Source: Candidatus Nitrospira neomarina
Lineage (GTDB): Bacteria; Nitrospirota; Nitrospiria; Nitrospirales; UBA8639
Assembly: GCF_032051675.1 (NCBI RefSeq)
Contig: NZ_CP116968.1
Location: 2,232,001 to 2,296,000, forward strand
Length of the DNA: 64,000 bases
Direction: 5' to 3'
In this document: positions 56,556 to 64,000 of the stretch, one piece after another
Layout of the letters: the number at the start of each line of letters is the position of its first letter
Numbering within the stretch: position 1 is the stretch's first letter
Notes under the pieces: generated by a model
The model's input: the letters and a program-made list of their open reading frames with translations, nothing else
Database searches by the model: none
Told to the model about the DNA's origin: nothing
Made by a program: the position numbers and the translations under genes

Positions 56556-57153
56556 GTCAGTGTCGACGAACGACCAGCACAGGAGGATTGGAGATCACAC
56601 GGAAATTGTGGCTCGAGGCCTTCGACGTGACTCTCAGGACAAGCTCTAAAAGGTCCGTACCTCTGCTTGTCATCCTGAAGAAACGAAGGATCTGAGACCA
56701 GCCCAACCAGGCCATGGCTCAGCCAGATGCTTCGGGCGCCTGCCCTGAGCGGAGTCGAAAGGGCTCAGCATGACTATTCGGTTGAGGGTGTCTCCCATCT
56801 GGTTTTCTTGTCATCCTTACACGTGTATAGACCCCATCAGGATTCATCTGTTCAGAATGATGAGCGCTGCGGGGTGGAGAACTCAATATGTTGCCTGATC
56901 CGTGATTTGGGGAGTTTACGATTTTTTGAAAACACCTTTCCTGACAAAAAGACCTCCCAATTTCCTCACTTCCATGACGTGATCATATTTGAGACCGCTG
57001 GATTCGCTGCCAGAGGTGCGCGGTTATAAAATTTGTCTATAGATTTCCCTTGTCGAAGGAGTTATAGCGTAGAAGAGCACTCCTCCACAGTTGCCGTGAA
57101 ACCTGACCCTTTCACTTCAATTTGGTAATTTCTCAAGAAAATCGGTGAGACTT
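56556..57153. other. Intergenic region containing an interspersed repeat
   Basis: About 600 bases. The repeat occupies 56669-56774; the remainder has no supportable gene. The glutaminase promoter should lie near the right end. Confidence 0.5.
56669..56774. repeat. Interspersed palindromic repeat (GTCATCCTGA...TCAGCATGAC)
   Basis: The ends GTCATCCTGA and TCAGCATGAC are inverted. The internal part CCTGCCCTGAGCGGAGTCGAAAGGG is of a type I recognise from intergenic repeats in many bacterial genomes. It contains no coding sequence and is probably a small non-autonomous mobile or REP-like unit. Confidence 0.65.
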
Positions 57154-58068
57154 ATGGACTATCAAGGAATTTTAGAAGAAATCCATCATGAAGTGCTTCA
57201 GGTATTACCTTCAGGGACAGTCGCCACGTACATTCCCCAACTGGCGTCCATTTCTCCTCACAAATTTGGCATGGCGGTCCAGACTGTTGACGGAGAAGTG
57301 TTTCACGTTGGACAGGCCTTGGAGCCATTCTCGATTCAAAGCATTTCGAAGGTCTATACCCTGACACTCGCATTTCCGTTTGAAGGCGACAAAATCTGGA
57401 CACGAGTCGGAGTCGAACCATCCGGATCGACCTTCAACTCTCTCGTCCAGCTCGAGTTTGAACATGGCATACCCAGAAATCCCTTTATCAACGCAGGAGC
57501 TTTGGTCATCTCCGATATCCTCCTCTCTCATTTACAGGACACCAAACATTCCTTTCTCGATTATATCCGGCAACGGGCCAATAATACGGCCATTCAAGAT
57601 GATCCCCAGGTGGCCCGCTCCGAACGACGAAGCGGCTTTCGGAATGCGGCCATGGCCAATTTCCTCAAAAGTTTTTCCAACCTCACCAATGACGTTGAAG
57701 AGGTGTTGGAGTTTTATTACTTCCACTGCTCACTGTCGATGAGTTGTGTCGACCTGGCAAAAGGTTTTCTCTTTCTCGCCAACAAAGGGCACTGTCCTTG
57801 GACCAATCAGCAGGTCCTCACCCCAAGCCAGACGAAAAGAGTGAATGCCCTCATGCTCACCTGCGGAACCTACGATGCGGCAGGAGACTTCGCCTTTAAT
57901 GTCGGATTGCCGGGGAAAAGTGGGGTGGGTGGTGGAATTGTCGGGGTGATCCCAAACCGGCTCACCGTTGCCGTCTGGTCCCCCGGTTTAAACGAAAAGG
58001 GCAATTCATTCGCGGGACAATACGCACTCGAATTGTTTACCACCAAAACCGGTGTTTCTATTTTCTGA
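57154..58068 (+). CDS. glsA: Glutaminase (GlsA family)
   Basis: 304 residues from the ATG at 57154 (a GTG at 57145 is also possible). It is a beta-lactamase-fold glutaminase: catalytic Ser63 and Lys66 are in SIQSISKVYTL. Other conserved parts are GIPRNPFINAGALV, RNAAMANFLKSF, MLTCGTYDAAGDFAF and GLPGKSGVGGGIVGV. It hydrolyses glutamine to glutamate and ammonia in the cytoplasm. The length is normal for the family. It is a single gene followed by the metallopeptidase 99 bases on. In an ammonia-oriented metabolism it could release ammonium, but that is conjecture. Confidence 0.95.
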   Translation: MDYQGILEEIHHEVLQVLPSGTVATYIPQLASISPHKFGMAVQTVDGEVFHVGQALEPFSIQSISKVYTLTLAFPFEGDKIWTRVGVEPSGSTFNSLVQLEFEHGIPRNPFINAGALVISDILLSHLQDTKHSFLDYIRQRANNTAIQDDPQVARSERRSGFRNAAMANFLKSFSNLTNDVEEVLEFYYFHCSLSMSCVDLAKGFLFLANKGHCPWTNQQVLTPSQTKRVNALMLTCGTYDAAGDFAFNVGLPGKSGVGGGIVGVIPNRLTVAVWSPGLNEKGNSFAGQYALELFTTKTGVSIF

Positions 58069-58167
58069 TTTATGATGATGATGGCTGTTTGTACAGCAGA
58101 TGAAGGGTCGTCCTTCCCTCGTCTGGATTCTCACATTCACTTAACCGGTAACCAGGAATAGATCACC

Positions 58168-59226
58168 ATGAAGATGTATACCTGCCATTGCGGCAATACG
58201 CTGTTCTTTGAAAATACCCACTGCCTGTCCTGCCATTCGGAAGTGGGATGGTGCCCGACTTGCCATCGTATTTCCGGGTTACTCGTGAGTCCTGACGGTG
58301 CCTATCGATGTGGCTACACGGCATGCCATGCCCCACTCCTCAAATGTCATAATTATGCCGTTGAGCAGGTGTGTAATCGGTGCCTTCAAGCAAACCCCAA
58401 TGATCAACCCGTCACGCAGCTCTGTGACTACTGTCGCTACAACGACACGATTCCCGATCTTACTGTGGAGGGAAATCGAGAGCGTTGGTATCGATTGGAA
58501 ACAGGCAAACGACGTCTACTCTACACCTTGGATTTATTGGGTCTCCCTTACGGGAAAGCAGAAGATGGCATTCAACCCGGCCTATCGTTTGACTTCAAAG
58601 CCGATGTGAATCTTTCCGGGAATGTCTGGCACACAATGGGAGAGCATGAACAGGTGTTGACAGGACATCACAACGGAAAAATCACCATCAACCTCCGTGA
58701 GACCGAAGATGTTGAACGGGAAAAGTTACGTGTCTCCTTTGGAGAAGCTCATCGGACCATCATTGGGCACTTTCGCCATGAAATTGCGCATTATTATTGG
58801 GAGATGCTGATACGGAACACGCAAGAGGAGGCCTTTATCCGGATCTTCGGCGATCATCAACATCCGACGTATGCTGAAGCCCTTGAACGGCATTATTCGG
58901 AAGGTCCGCCTTCTGACTGGCAGACCAGCTTCATTAGTGTCTATGCCACCATGCACCCATGGGAGGATTTTGCGGAGACCTTTGCCAAGTATCTTGCCAT
59001 CGTCAGTGTGCTCGATACCGCGAGGCACACGGGTATCGGAGAGGGGATCGATCCGACGACAGCCAACATCGAAGACATGATTCGTTCCTACCAACGGCTT
59101 GGGCTGGGACTGAATGAAATGAATCGAGCAATGGGCTTATTAGATTTGATACCGGAAGTGCTGGTTCCACCCGTTATTGCAAAGCTCCAGTATATTCATC
59201 AACTGATTCGGGGGACGCGATCATGA
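58168..59226 (+). CDS. Zinc-binding metallopeptidase family protein with zinc-ribbon N-terminus
   Basis: 352 residues. The first 110 contain many CxxC pairs (CHCGNTLFF, CLSCHSEVGWCPTC, CNRCL, CDYCRY), probably two zinc ribbons. The rest has the metallopeptidase motif HFRHEIAHYYWE with His204, Glu205 and His208; a downstream Glu/Asp (HPWEDFAETFAKY) is likely the third ligand. This matches the family annotated as putative zinc-binding metallopeptidase, of unsettled function. ATGs at 58168 and 58174 are both possible. No signal peptide is present, so it is cytoplasmic. Confidence 0.9.
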   Translation: MKMYTCHCGNTLFFENTHCLSCHSEVGWCPTCHRISGLLVSPDGAYRCGYTACHAPLLKCHNYAVEQVCNRCLQANPNDQPVTQLCDYCRYNDTIPDLTVEGNRERWYRLETGKRRLLYTLDLLGLPYGKAEDGIQPGLSFDFKADVNLSGNVWHTMGEHEQVLTGHHNGKITINLRETEDVEREKLRVSFGEAHRTIIGHFRHEIAHYYWEMLIRNTQEEAFIRIFGDHQHPTYAEALERHYSEGPPSDWQTSFISVYATMHPWEDFAETFAKYLAIVSVLDTARHTGIGEGIDPTTANIEDMIRSYQRLGLGLNEMNRAMGLLDLIPEVLVPPVIAKLQYIHQLIRGTRS

Positions 59227-59471
59227 TTTTCCATTCTGGCATCTATCCGTTCGCGCCAAATCTACATTAGCTCTGCAGGAGTTCGTGTAGGTTGTTCTGC
59301 CAACGCGAATCTGCCACGCCCCTCCTTGCAGGAAGGGGTAAGGGAGGTAGAAACGCCAGATGCCAACTTGCCGCGAGGACTGCCGGCACGATAAAAAGAA
59401 AACCGTCAAAGTAATCAGAGAAGGAATGTACATCCACCCATCTCATCGGTTTTGGGATGAAAGTCAGGAGG
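59227..59471. other. Convergent intergenic region
   Basis: About 245 bases between convergent genes. The stretch CCACGCCCCTCCTTGCAGGAAGGGGTAAGGGAGG (59311-59344) contains the pair CCCCTCCTTGCAGGAAGGGG, which can form a strong hairpin and may end transcription of one or both neighbours. No gene seen. Confidence 0.5.
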
Positions 59472-61583
59472 TTAGGGAGATGAGAGAACCAGACGACGAA
59501 TGCCGTCGACGAGTTGGCTGGCAATGCCATTTTTGGTCAAATACAGGGAAGCTCCTGCTTCCAGCATGAGTCCTTGTACGTGTTTATCTTCCTGGACAGA
59601 CAGGCCGATAATAGGCATCGAGGGGAATTCCCGCACAATGTTTCGAGTCGCCTCAATGCCATTCATCTTGGGCATATTCACGTCCATCACAATAATATCT
59701 GGGTGAAGCGTTCGTGTGCTTTCTATGGCTTCCAGGCCATTTTGTGCCTCTCCCACGACAAGAAAATCCGGTTGAACCTCCAATAATCCCCGCATGCCTT
59801 GCCTCACAAGGGCATGATCGTCGACGAGGAGAATTCGAATTCCCTTTTCCCGTGCCGTGGTGGAAGACGAAGATCCCATGAAGATCAAGTTACCCGACCG
59901 GCTATCAGAAAGTTCTGATGGAGGGAAAGAATCATAAGGGACATGAAGTGTGATGCAGGTCCCCTCCCCCTGTTTTGCCTCGATCTGAATTTCTCCCCCC
60001 AGGGCTTCGACACGCTCACGGATACTGAAGAGTCCGAATTTTCCGGGCCTGGCAAAATCCTGCGATTCGCTTGAGATGTGAAACCCTCTTCCGGCATCCT
60101 TTACTTTCACTTGCAGTTCGTGGGGTGCTGTCTTCTTGAGTGAAATCGTGGCGTGTTTCGTGTCGGCATGCTTCAGGATATTAAAGAGAAGTTCCCGTAC
60201 AGCCTGAAACACAAATATGGCATGATCTTCCGGGAGTGAAATATCTTTATCTTCCTCCCGGACATCCACATGAAGATTATGTCGTTCAAATTGCCCCCCA
60301 AGCCAGAACAGGGCAGGCACAATCCCCAATTCATACAAAATACTGGGACTGAGCTCCGCAATGAGGGTCCTGGTGTACTCAAGGGAATCCGTCAGGATTT
60401 TATCAATGTCCTCGATATTTGTTTTCAATTCCGGAGTCCACCCCGCCCGATTCAGTTGGGCAAGTTTCATGCGGCAGACAACTATTAATTGGGCAAGATA
60501 ATCGTGAAGTTCATTGGCCAGACGTCGACGTTCCCGTTGTTCCGTCACGACAAGCTCCGAAGTCATTTCCCGGAGATGTTTTTGATAACTCAACAAGTCC
60601 CGCGTGCGATTCACGATGCGTTGTTCAAGGGAATCGTTGAGATCTTTTAAAGCCTGTTCAGCCTGTTTTTGCTCGGTAATATCCACCATCGTAATGATGG
60701 CCCCGATCGTATTCTCGTGTTCATCCAGCAGGGGTCGGCCACTGAGGAGCAAGGGCACGGTCCTATTGGCAACTTGCAACGTTACTTCCAGCCCGTGGAG
60801 CGTCCTTCCTCCAATCACGTCCTCAATCACATTCCTCCCTGCACTCCATGACTCGCTTCCGCAGGCAGCCATTCCGGTGATAGAGGGCAAAAATTTGAAT
60901 TTTTCATGAAACCAGGTATGCAGTGTGGATTGCTGGACGAGTCTATCGGTCGCACGACTGCTGCGAATGATTCGGCCGGACGGTTCACACACGACCACCG
61001 CCTCCCCCGTTTGTTCCAGAATCATCCTGGAAAATTTTTCTTCCACTAGGGCCCGGTCGTATTTCTTCTGTTCCGTCAGGTCGGTCAAAATCGCACAATG
61101 CAGATACTGGTTATCAATCTTAATGGAGACAAGGCCGACAAAAACGGCAAGATCATGTCGGTCTTTGGGCACCAAGCGAATAGTCCCCGTCCCCCCGGCT
61201 GAGTGGGAATGAGAAGAAGTCAGAGTTCTAAAAAACTCCCGATCTTCCTCATCAATAAATGAGTCAAGCGAATAGCCGAACAGCTCCTGATGCGAGTGAT
61301 TGACCATTCTGGCAAATGTGGCATTCGCATAAAAAATAATCCCGGCATCATCAAAAATGACCGCCCCTTGGATCATATTATCGATGATGAGTCGATACGG
61401 ATAGTCGGCGCTCCTAAGGGTAAAGACTTGATCCCCTTCCCCCGTCTCGACGATGAGGGCATCTACCCCTCCTTCCCGGATTGCCTGGAGCGTGTCTTCC
61501 GCTTCCTTCAACCGTTGCTGTAACATTTCCTCCTGGCTTGGAGGAACGTATTTGGCTAGAGATGGTTTATGCTTGGAAGCCAT
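59472..61583 (-). CDS. PAS histidine kinase (HisKA_3) with C-terminal receiver, in kai operon
   Basis: 703 residues. Two PAS domains lie at about 60-170 (GAVIFDDAGIIFYANATFAR) and 185-310, then a coiled coil. A NarX/DegS-type dimerisation helix follows with phosphoacceptor His360 in LANELHDYLAQL, an ATPase domain (VRELLFNILKHA, FGLFSIRERVEALGG), and a NarL-type receiver with Asp634 in IIVMDVNMPKMNG. No DNA-binding domain is attached. It starts 19 bases after the kaiB stop, so it is co-transcribed with kaiC and two kaiB genes. In known Kai systems, kinases such as SasA read out KaiC; this may be the output or input kinase here. Confidence 0.92.
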   Translation of the reverse strand: MASKHKPSLAKYVPPSQEEMLQQRLKEAEDTLQAIREGGVDALIVETGEGDQVFTLRSADYPYRLIIDNMIQGAVIFDDAGIIFYANATFARMVNHSHQELFGYSLDSFIDEEDREFFRTLTSSHSHSAGGTGTIRLVPKDRHDLAVFVGLVSIKIDNQYLHCAILTDLTEQKKYDRALVEEKFSRMILEQTGEAVVVCEPSGRIIRSSRATDRLVQQSTLHTWFHEKFKFLPSITGMAACGSESWSAGRNVIEDVIGGRTLHGLEVTLQVANRTVPLLLSGRPLLDEHENTIGAIITMVDITEQKQAEQALKDLNDSLEQRIVNRTRDLLSYQKHLREMTSELVVTEQRERRRLANELHDYLAQLIVVCRMKLAQLNRAGWTPELKTNIEDIDKILTDSLEYTRTLIAELSPSILYELGIVPALFWLGGQFERHNLHVDVREEDKDISLPEDHAIFVFQAVRELLFNILKHADTKHATISLKKTAPHELQVKVKDAGRGFHISSESQDFARPGKFGLFSIRERVEALGGEIQIEAKQGEGTCITLHVPYDSFPPSELSDSRSGNLIFMGSSSSTTAREKGIRILLVDDHALVRQGMRGLLEVQPDFLVVGEAQNGLEAIESTRTLHPDIIVMDVNMPKMNGIEATRNIVREFPSMPIIGLSVQEDKHVQGLMLEAGASLYLTKNGIASQLVDGIRRLVLSSP

Positions 61584-61602
61584 GGATATATGCCGTTTAT
61601 CC

Positions 61603-61947
61603 TTAAGAGGGCAGAGGAGGAGACGGAGTCAATCCCAGAGAATGCAGCACACGGTCCTTTTTTGAAAGATCGCCGATGATTCTGCAACTGGGAAGAGGAA
61701 ATTCTTTGATGAGAGTCGGAGCGGCAAAAATTTGGTTGGCACGAGCGGAAGCGGGATTGCGATACAAATCGATGATTTGTAAATCAGGATTCAGGTCTTT
61801 GAGATAGTCCCCGCAAATGGATTTGATATTGGCCATAGCCCGAAGCGATAGGCTGGTCGCGCCGGTTACATACAGCCGAAGCCGAATACCGGCTTTCTCC
61901 CCGGCAGGACTCTTCTTTCCGGTGGTTGATGGCCCGCGCGCGCTCAT
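61603..61947 (-). CDS. kaiB: KaiB-like protein 1
   Basis: 114 residues with the thioredoxin-like KaiB core: [59 protein letters not shown]. Basic N-terminal and Pro-rich C-terminal tails are extra compared with the 102-residue cyanobacterial protein. KaiB binds the KaiC ring and competes with kinases in the clock. The start overlaps the stop of the second kaiB (ATGA), so they are translationally coupled. The two copies are clearly different in sequence, suggesting separate jobs. Confidence 0.93.
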   Translation of the reverse strand: MSARGPSTTGKKSPAGEKAGIRLRLYVTGATSLSLRAMANIKSICGDYLKDLNPDLQIIDLYRNPASARANQIFAAPTLIKEFPLPSCRIIGDLSKKDRVLHSLGLTPSPPLPS

Positions 61948-62303
61948 GATGCCGGCTCCATTGAGCTTGAAAGAATCACTTCACCTGACTCATCATGCAG
62001 ATCGAGCCCTACCAATACTTTTTCTGTGTTCGATAAATCTCCAATAATCTTTTTTAAGGGAAGCGGTAATTTTTTGACTAATGTGGGAATGGCCACAATC
62101 TGGTCCAGTCTGGCCCTGTGGGGCTCCCGGAGAAGATCCACAATTTCCACAGTATACTTCGAGGAAAGACGGGTCTCACACAATTGCTTGAGATTACTCA
62201 TGGCCAGTCGCGATTTGGGCGAATATCCCGCGACATAGAGTGTTAAGTGGTAGGGAGAATTCTTTGGAGATTGCCGCCTAGGCCTCTGAGATACTTTGTT
62301 CAT
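61944..62303 (-). CDS. kaiB: KaiB-like protein 2
   Basis: 119 residues from the ATG at 62303, preceded by GAAGGG; a TTG at 62321 is in frame. The core is [58 protein letters not shown], with a tail containing [11 protein letters not shown]. It follows kaiC by 128 bases and overlaps the next kaiB by 4 bases. The position of the KIIGDLS motif shows the usual KaiB end, and the tail goes about 30 residues further. Confidence 0.93.
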   Translation of the reverse strand: MNKVSQRPRRQSPKNSPYHLTLYVAGYSPKSRLAMSNLKQLCETRLSSKYTVEIVDLLREPHRARLDQIVAIPTLVKKLPLPLKKIIGDLSNTEKVLVGLDLHDESGEVILSSSMEPAS

Positions 62304-62431
62304 GGTTGGAAGACCCTTCAAGAGTCATCTGACATTGTGTGACATCCCGGTGTTATGGTCCTTGACGATTTTTTCATCCAAGAATAATTGAAGCGATCCC
62401 GTCCTGGTTTCGGCGATGGCCACAGAAACCC

Positions 62432-63856
62432 CTAAAATGAAAACCCCCGATGACTCATCGTATATTTCCGAACCTTATTAGAATGCGCCATGCCACGGGA
62501 TTTTAAAATATACAATTGCCGATGGTGTTCGCCCTCGAATTCCAGATTTGACAGCAGTATCCAGGTATCAGCGAGGGAGGACACGCCGATCTCCGTCTCC
62601 TGAATGAAATCCGCATGAGAGACGAGGCCTGTGCAAATCAACGTTATCTGATGAGACTTGAGGAAATCCACCATTCTCAAAAATAAGGACTTGATCTCCC
62701 GGGTTGACCCGATGGAAAGAAAGTCGTTGATCGGGTCCATGATCACGAGACTCGGGTGATGGGTATTCACGGCATTGTAGAAATTCACAAGATGGGATTC
62801 CAATCCGTATAAGGTCGGACGTGACGCTTCAATGTGCAGCAATCCCTTTTGCACCCATTTTTCCAGATTAAGTCCGATGGATTTCATGTTCCGGATGATC
62901 TGAGGACTCGACTCCTCAAAGGCAAAATACAAGACATGCTCTCCCCGACGACAGGCGGCTTCAGCAAAATGCGAGACCAGACTCGTCTTGCCGGTCCCGA
63001 CTCCTCCAGTCACCAACACCGTCGACCCACAGAACACCCCTTCCCCCCCGAACATCTCATCCAATTGCGGAACCCCGGTCGAGATTTTTTCTTTGGAAAC
63101 GGTATGTTCGAGTTGTAAGGAGGTGATGGGCAACACGGACAATCCATGTTGTCCGATGAGAAAGGGGAATTCATTGGTTCCATGCATACTTCCCCGGTAT
63201 TTGACCACCCGCAGCCGGCGCGTGGACATCTGCTCATTCACTCGATGATCCAGCAGAATCACACAGTCCGATACATATTCCTCAAGTCCCTGACGGGTGA
63301 GGGACCCCTCTCCCCGCTCGCCGGTGACAATGGAGGTCATATTTTTGTCTTTCAGCCACTGAAACAAACGCCGCAACTCGGAGCGGATAATACCTTGATT
63401 GGATAACCCGCCGAACAAGACCTCGATGGTATCCAACACAATACGTTTGGCCCCGATAGCGTCAATAGACTCACCCAGTCGCACAAACAATCCTTCGAGA
63501 TCATACTCTCCGCTTTCCTCGAATTCGGTGGCTTCAATGGGGATCGTATCCAAAATCAATTTCTTATCTTTGATCAATTGGTCCAGATCAAACCCCAGGG
63601 ACCTGACATTTTGGGTCAATTCCTCTGCCGTTTCCTCGAACGCCAACATCACACCGGGTTCGTCCATGTGGAGGGCCCCGCGGACCAGGAACTCCATGCC
63701 TAATAGTGTTTTTCCACAGCCCGGGCTTCCGCAAACCAACGTGGTTCGTCCCCTGGGAAGCCCGCCAGACGTGATGTCATCCAGGCCTTGAATGCCGGTG
63801 GGCGCTTTTGGAAATTCCGAATGGACGATTTTGTTTGATGATTTTTTCCGTGGCAT
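62432..63856 (-). CDS. kaiC: KaiC-like circadian clock ATPase
   Basis: 474 residues with two RecA-like domains. Walker A of CI is GSPGCGKT (43-50) and that of CII GGVGTGKT (about 285-292), with catalytic Glu pairs in AFEETAEEL and AFEESSPQI. In cyanobacterial KaiC the phosphorylated residues are Ser431 and Thr432. The aligned segment here reads TEIGVSSLADT, giving Ser426 and Ser427 and also keeping a Thr at the Thr426 position, so autophosphorylation is plausible. The protein is about 45 residues shorter than Synechococcus KaiC and lacks its long C-terminal A-loop tail; no kaiA is nearby. It heads the operon kaiC-kaiB-kaiB-kinase. Confidence 0.95.
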   Translation of the reverse strand: MPRKKSSNKIVHSEFPKAPTGIQGLDDITSGGLPRGRTTLVCGSPGCGKTLLGMEFLVRGALHMDEPGVMLAFEETAEELTQNVRSLGFDLDQLIKDKKLILDTIPIEATEFEESGEYDLEGLFVRLGESIDAIGAKRIVLDTIEVLFGGLSNQGIIRSELRRLFQWLKDKNMTSIVTGERGEGSLTRQGLEEYVSDCVILLDHRVNEQMSTRRLRVVKYRGSMHGTNEFPFLIGQHGLSVLPITSLQLEHTVSKEKISTGVPQLDEMFGGEGVFCGSTVLVTGGVGTGKTSLVSHFAEAACRRGEHVLYFAFEESSPQIIRNMKSIGLNLEKWVQKGLLHIEASRPTLYGLESHLVNFYNAVNTHHPSLVIMDPINDFLSIGSTREIKSLFLRMVDFLKSHQITLICTGLVSHADFIQETEIGVSSLADTWILLSNLEFEGEHHRQLYILKSRGMAHSNKVRKYTMSHRGFSF

Positions 63857-64000
63857 ATTTTACAATTTCCTGAGCTGGGATAGATTGACGTCGAAATTTA
63901 ACACAATGCCCTAAAAAAGCCTATAACCTGACGACAGTCTGAGAAATTCAGACCACAATGGTTGGTGGACGATGTCCTAACAGCCACATCAATTCTCTGC
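63857..64000 (-). promoter_or_regulatory. Upstream region of the kaiC operon
   Basis: 144 bases to the window edge with no gene. AGGAAATTG before the kaiC ATG is a modest ribosome site. The operon promoter should lie here or beyond the edge; no clear -10/-35 pair was chosen. Confidence 0.35.

Overview
The window looks like a chromosome piece of a Nitrospirota bacterium, most likely a Nitrospira of moderate GC. This is inference: it rests on the combination of an exosortase A (XrtA)/PEP-CTERM exopolysaccharide locus, a kaiC-kaiB-kaiB cluster, many PAS-rich histidine kinases and large IS-scarred intergenic stretches. No 16S rRNA or nitrite-oxidation gene is present to prove it.

Positions 1-17,000 are an exopolysaccharide (EPS) locus, all on the minus strand. 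In order of transcription it encodes two Wza-like export proteins and a Wzz/BY-kinase, then a sugar-1-phosphate transferase and an XrtA-type polysaccharide deacetylase. An outer-membrane beta-barrel and a GT4 glycosyltransferase follow, then a GlpD-like FAD oxidoreductase, a SAM methyltransferase and a sugar epimerase. The last block is a hexapeptide acyltransferase, an AMP-forming acyl ligase, an acyl carrier protein and a second GT4 enzyme cut by the window edge. Several junctions are 4-5 base stop/start overlaps. The PrsT TPR protein (20.4-22.7 kb), a PEP-CTERM substrate protein (23.3 kb) and XrtA fused to EpsI (24.8-26.4 kb) complete the sorting system.

Positions 17,000-28,600 are a rearranged zone. 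It holds remnants of at least three IS types, an intact tRNA-Arg(CCT), a nearly complete IS3-family element with a 3-bp target duplication, and a broken second copy of the 5' half of the tRNA-Arg at 28.58 kb.

Positions 28,600-39,800 carry a radical SAM protein, TPR and SGNH proteins, an unknown lipoprotein pair, a probable lysine-catabolic operon (saccharopine dehydrogenase-like, ALDH7-like, VOC) and a DUF2490 protein. Positions 40,200-45,800 are the most unusual part. Two paralogous secreted FG-GAP/Ig-like proteins are each preceded by a structure resembling a cyclic-di-GMP-I (GEMM) riboswitch and by a short leader ORF that overlaps the main start codon in another frame.

Positions 46,600-59,200 contain a cupin, a Tyr/Gly-rich secreted protein, a Tag-DUF488 fusion, a decayed C39-like peptidase gene, a histidine kinase/response regulator/hybrid kinase trio, a CBS protein, a DUF5069 protein, glutaminase and a zinc metallopeptidase. 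The right end is a minus-strand operon kaiC, kaiB, kaiB, PAS histidine kinase-receiver. Matrix production, its sorting machinery, putative c-di-GMP-controlled surface proteins and several signalling modules therefore lie close together, which fits a biofilm or aggregate-forming lifestyle.
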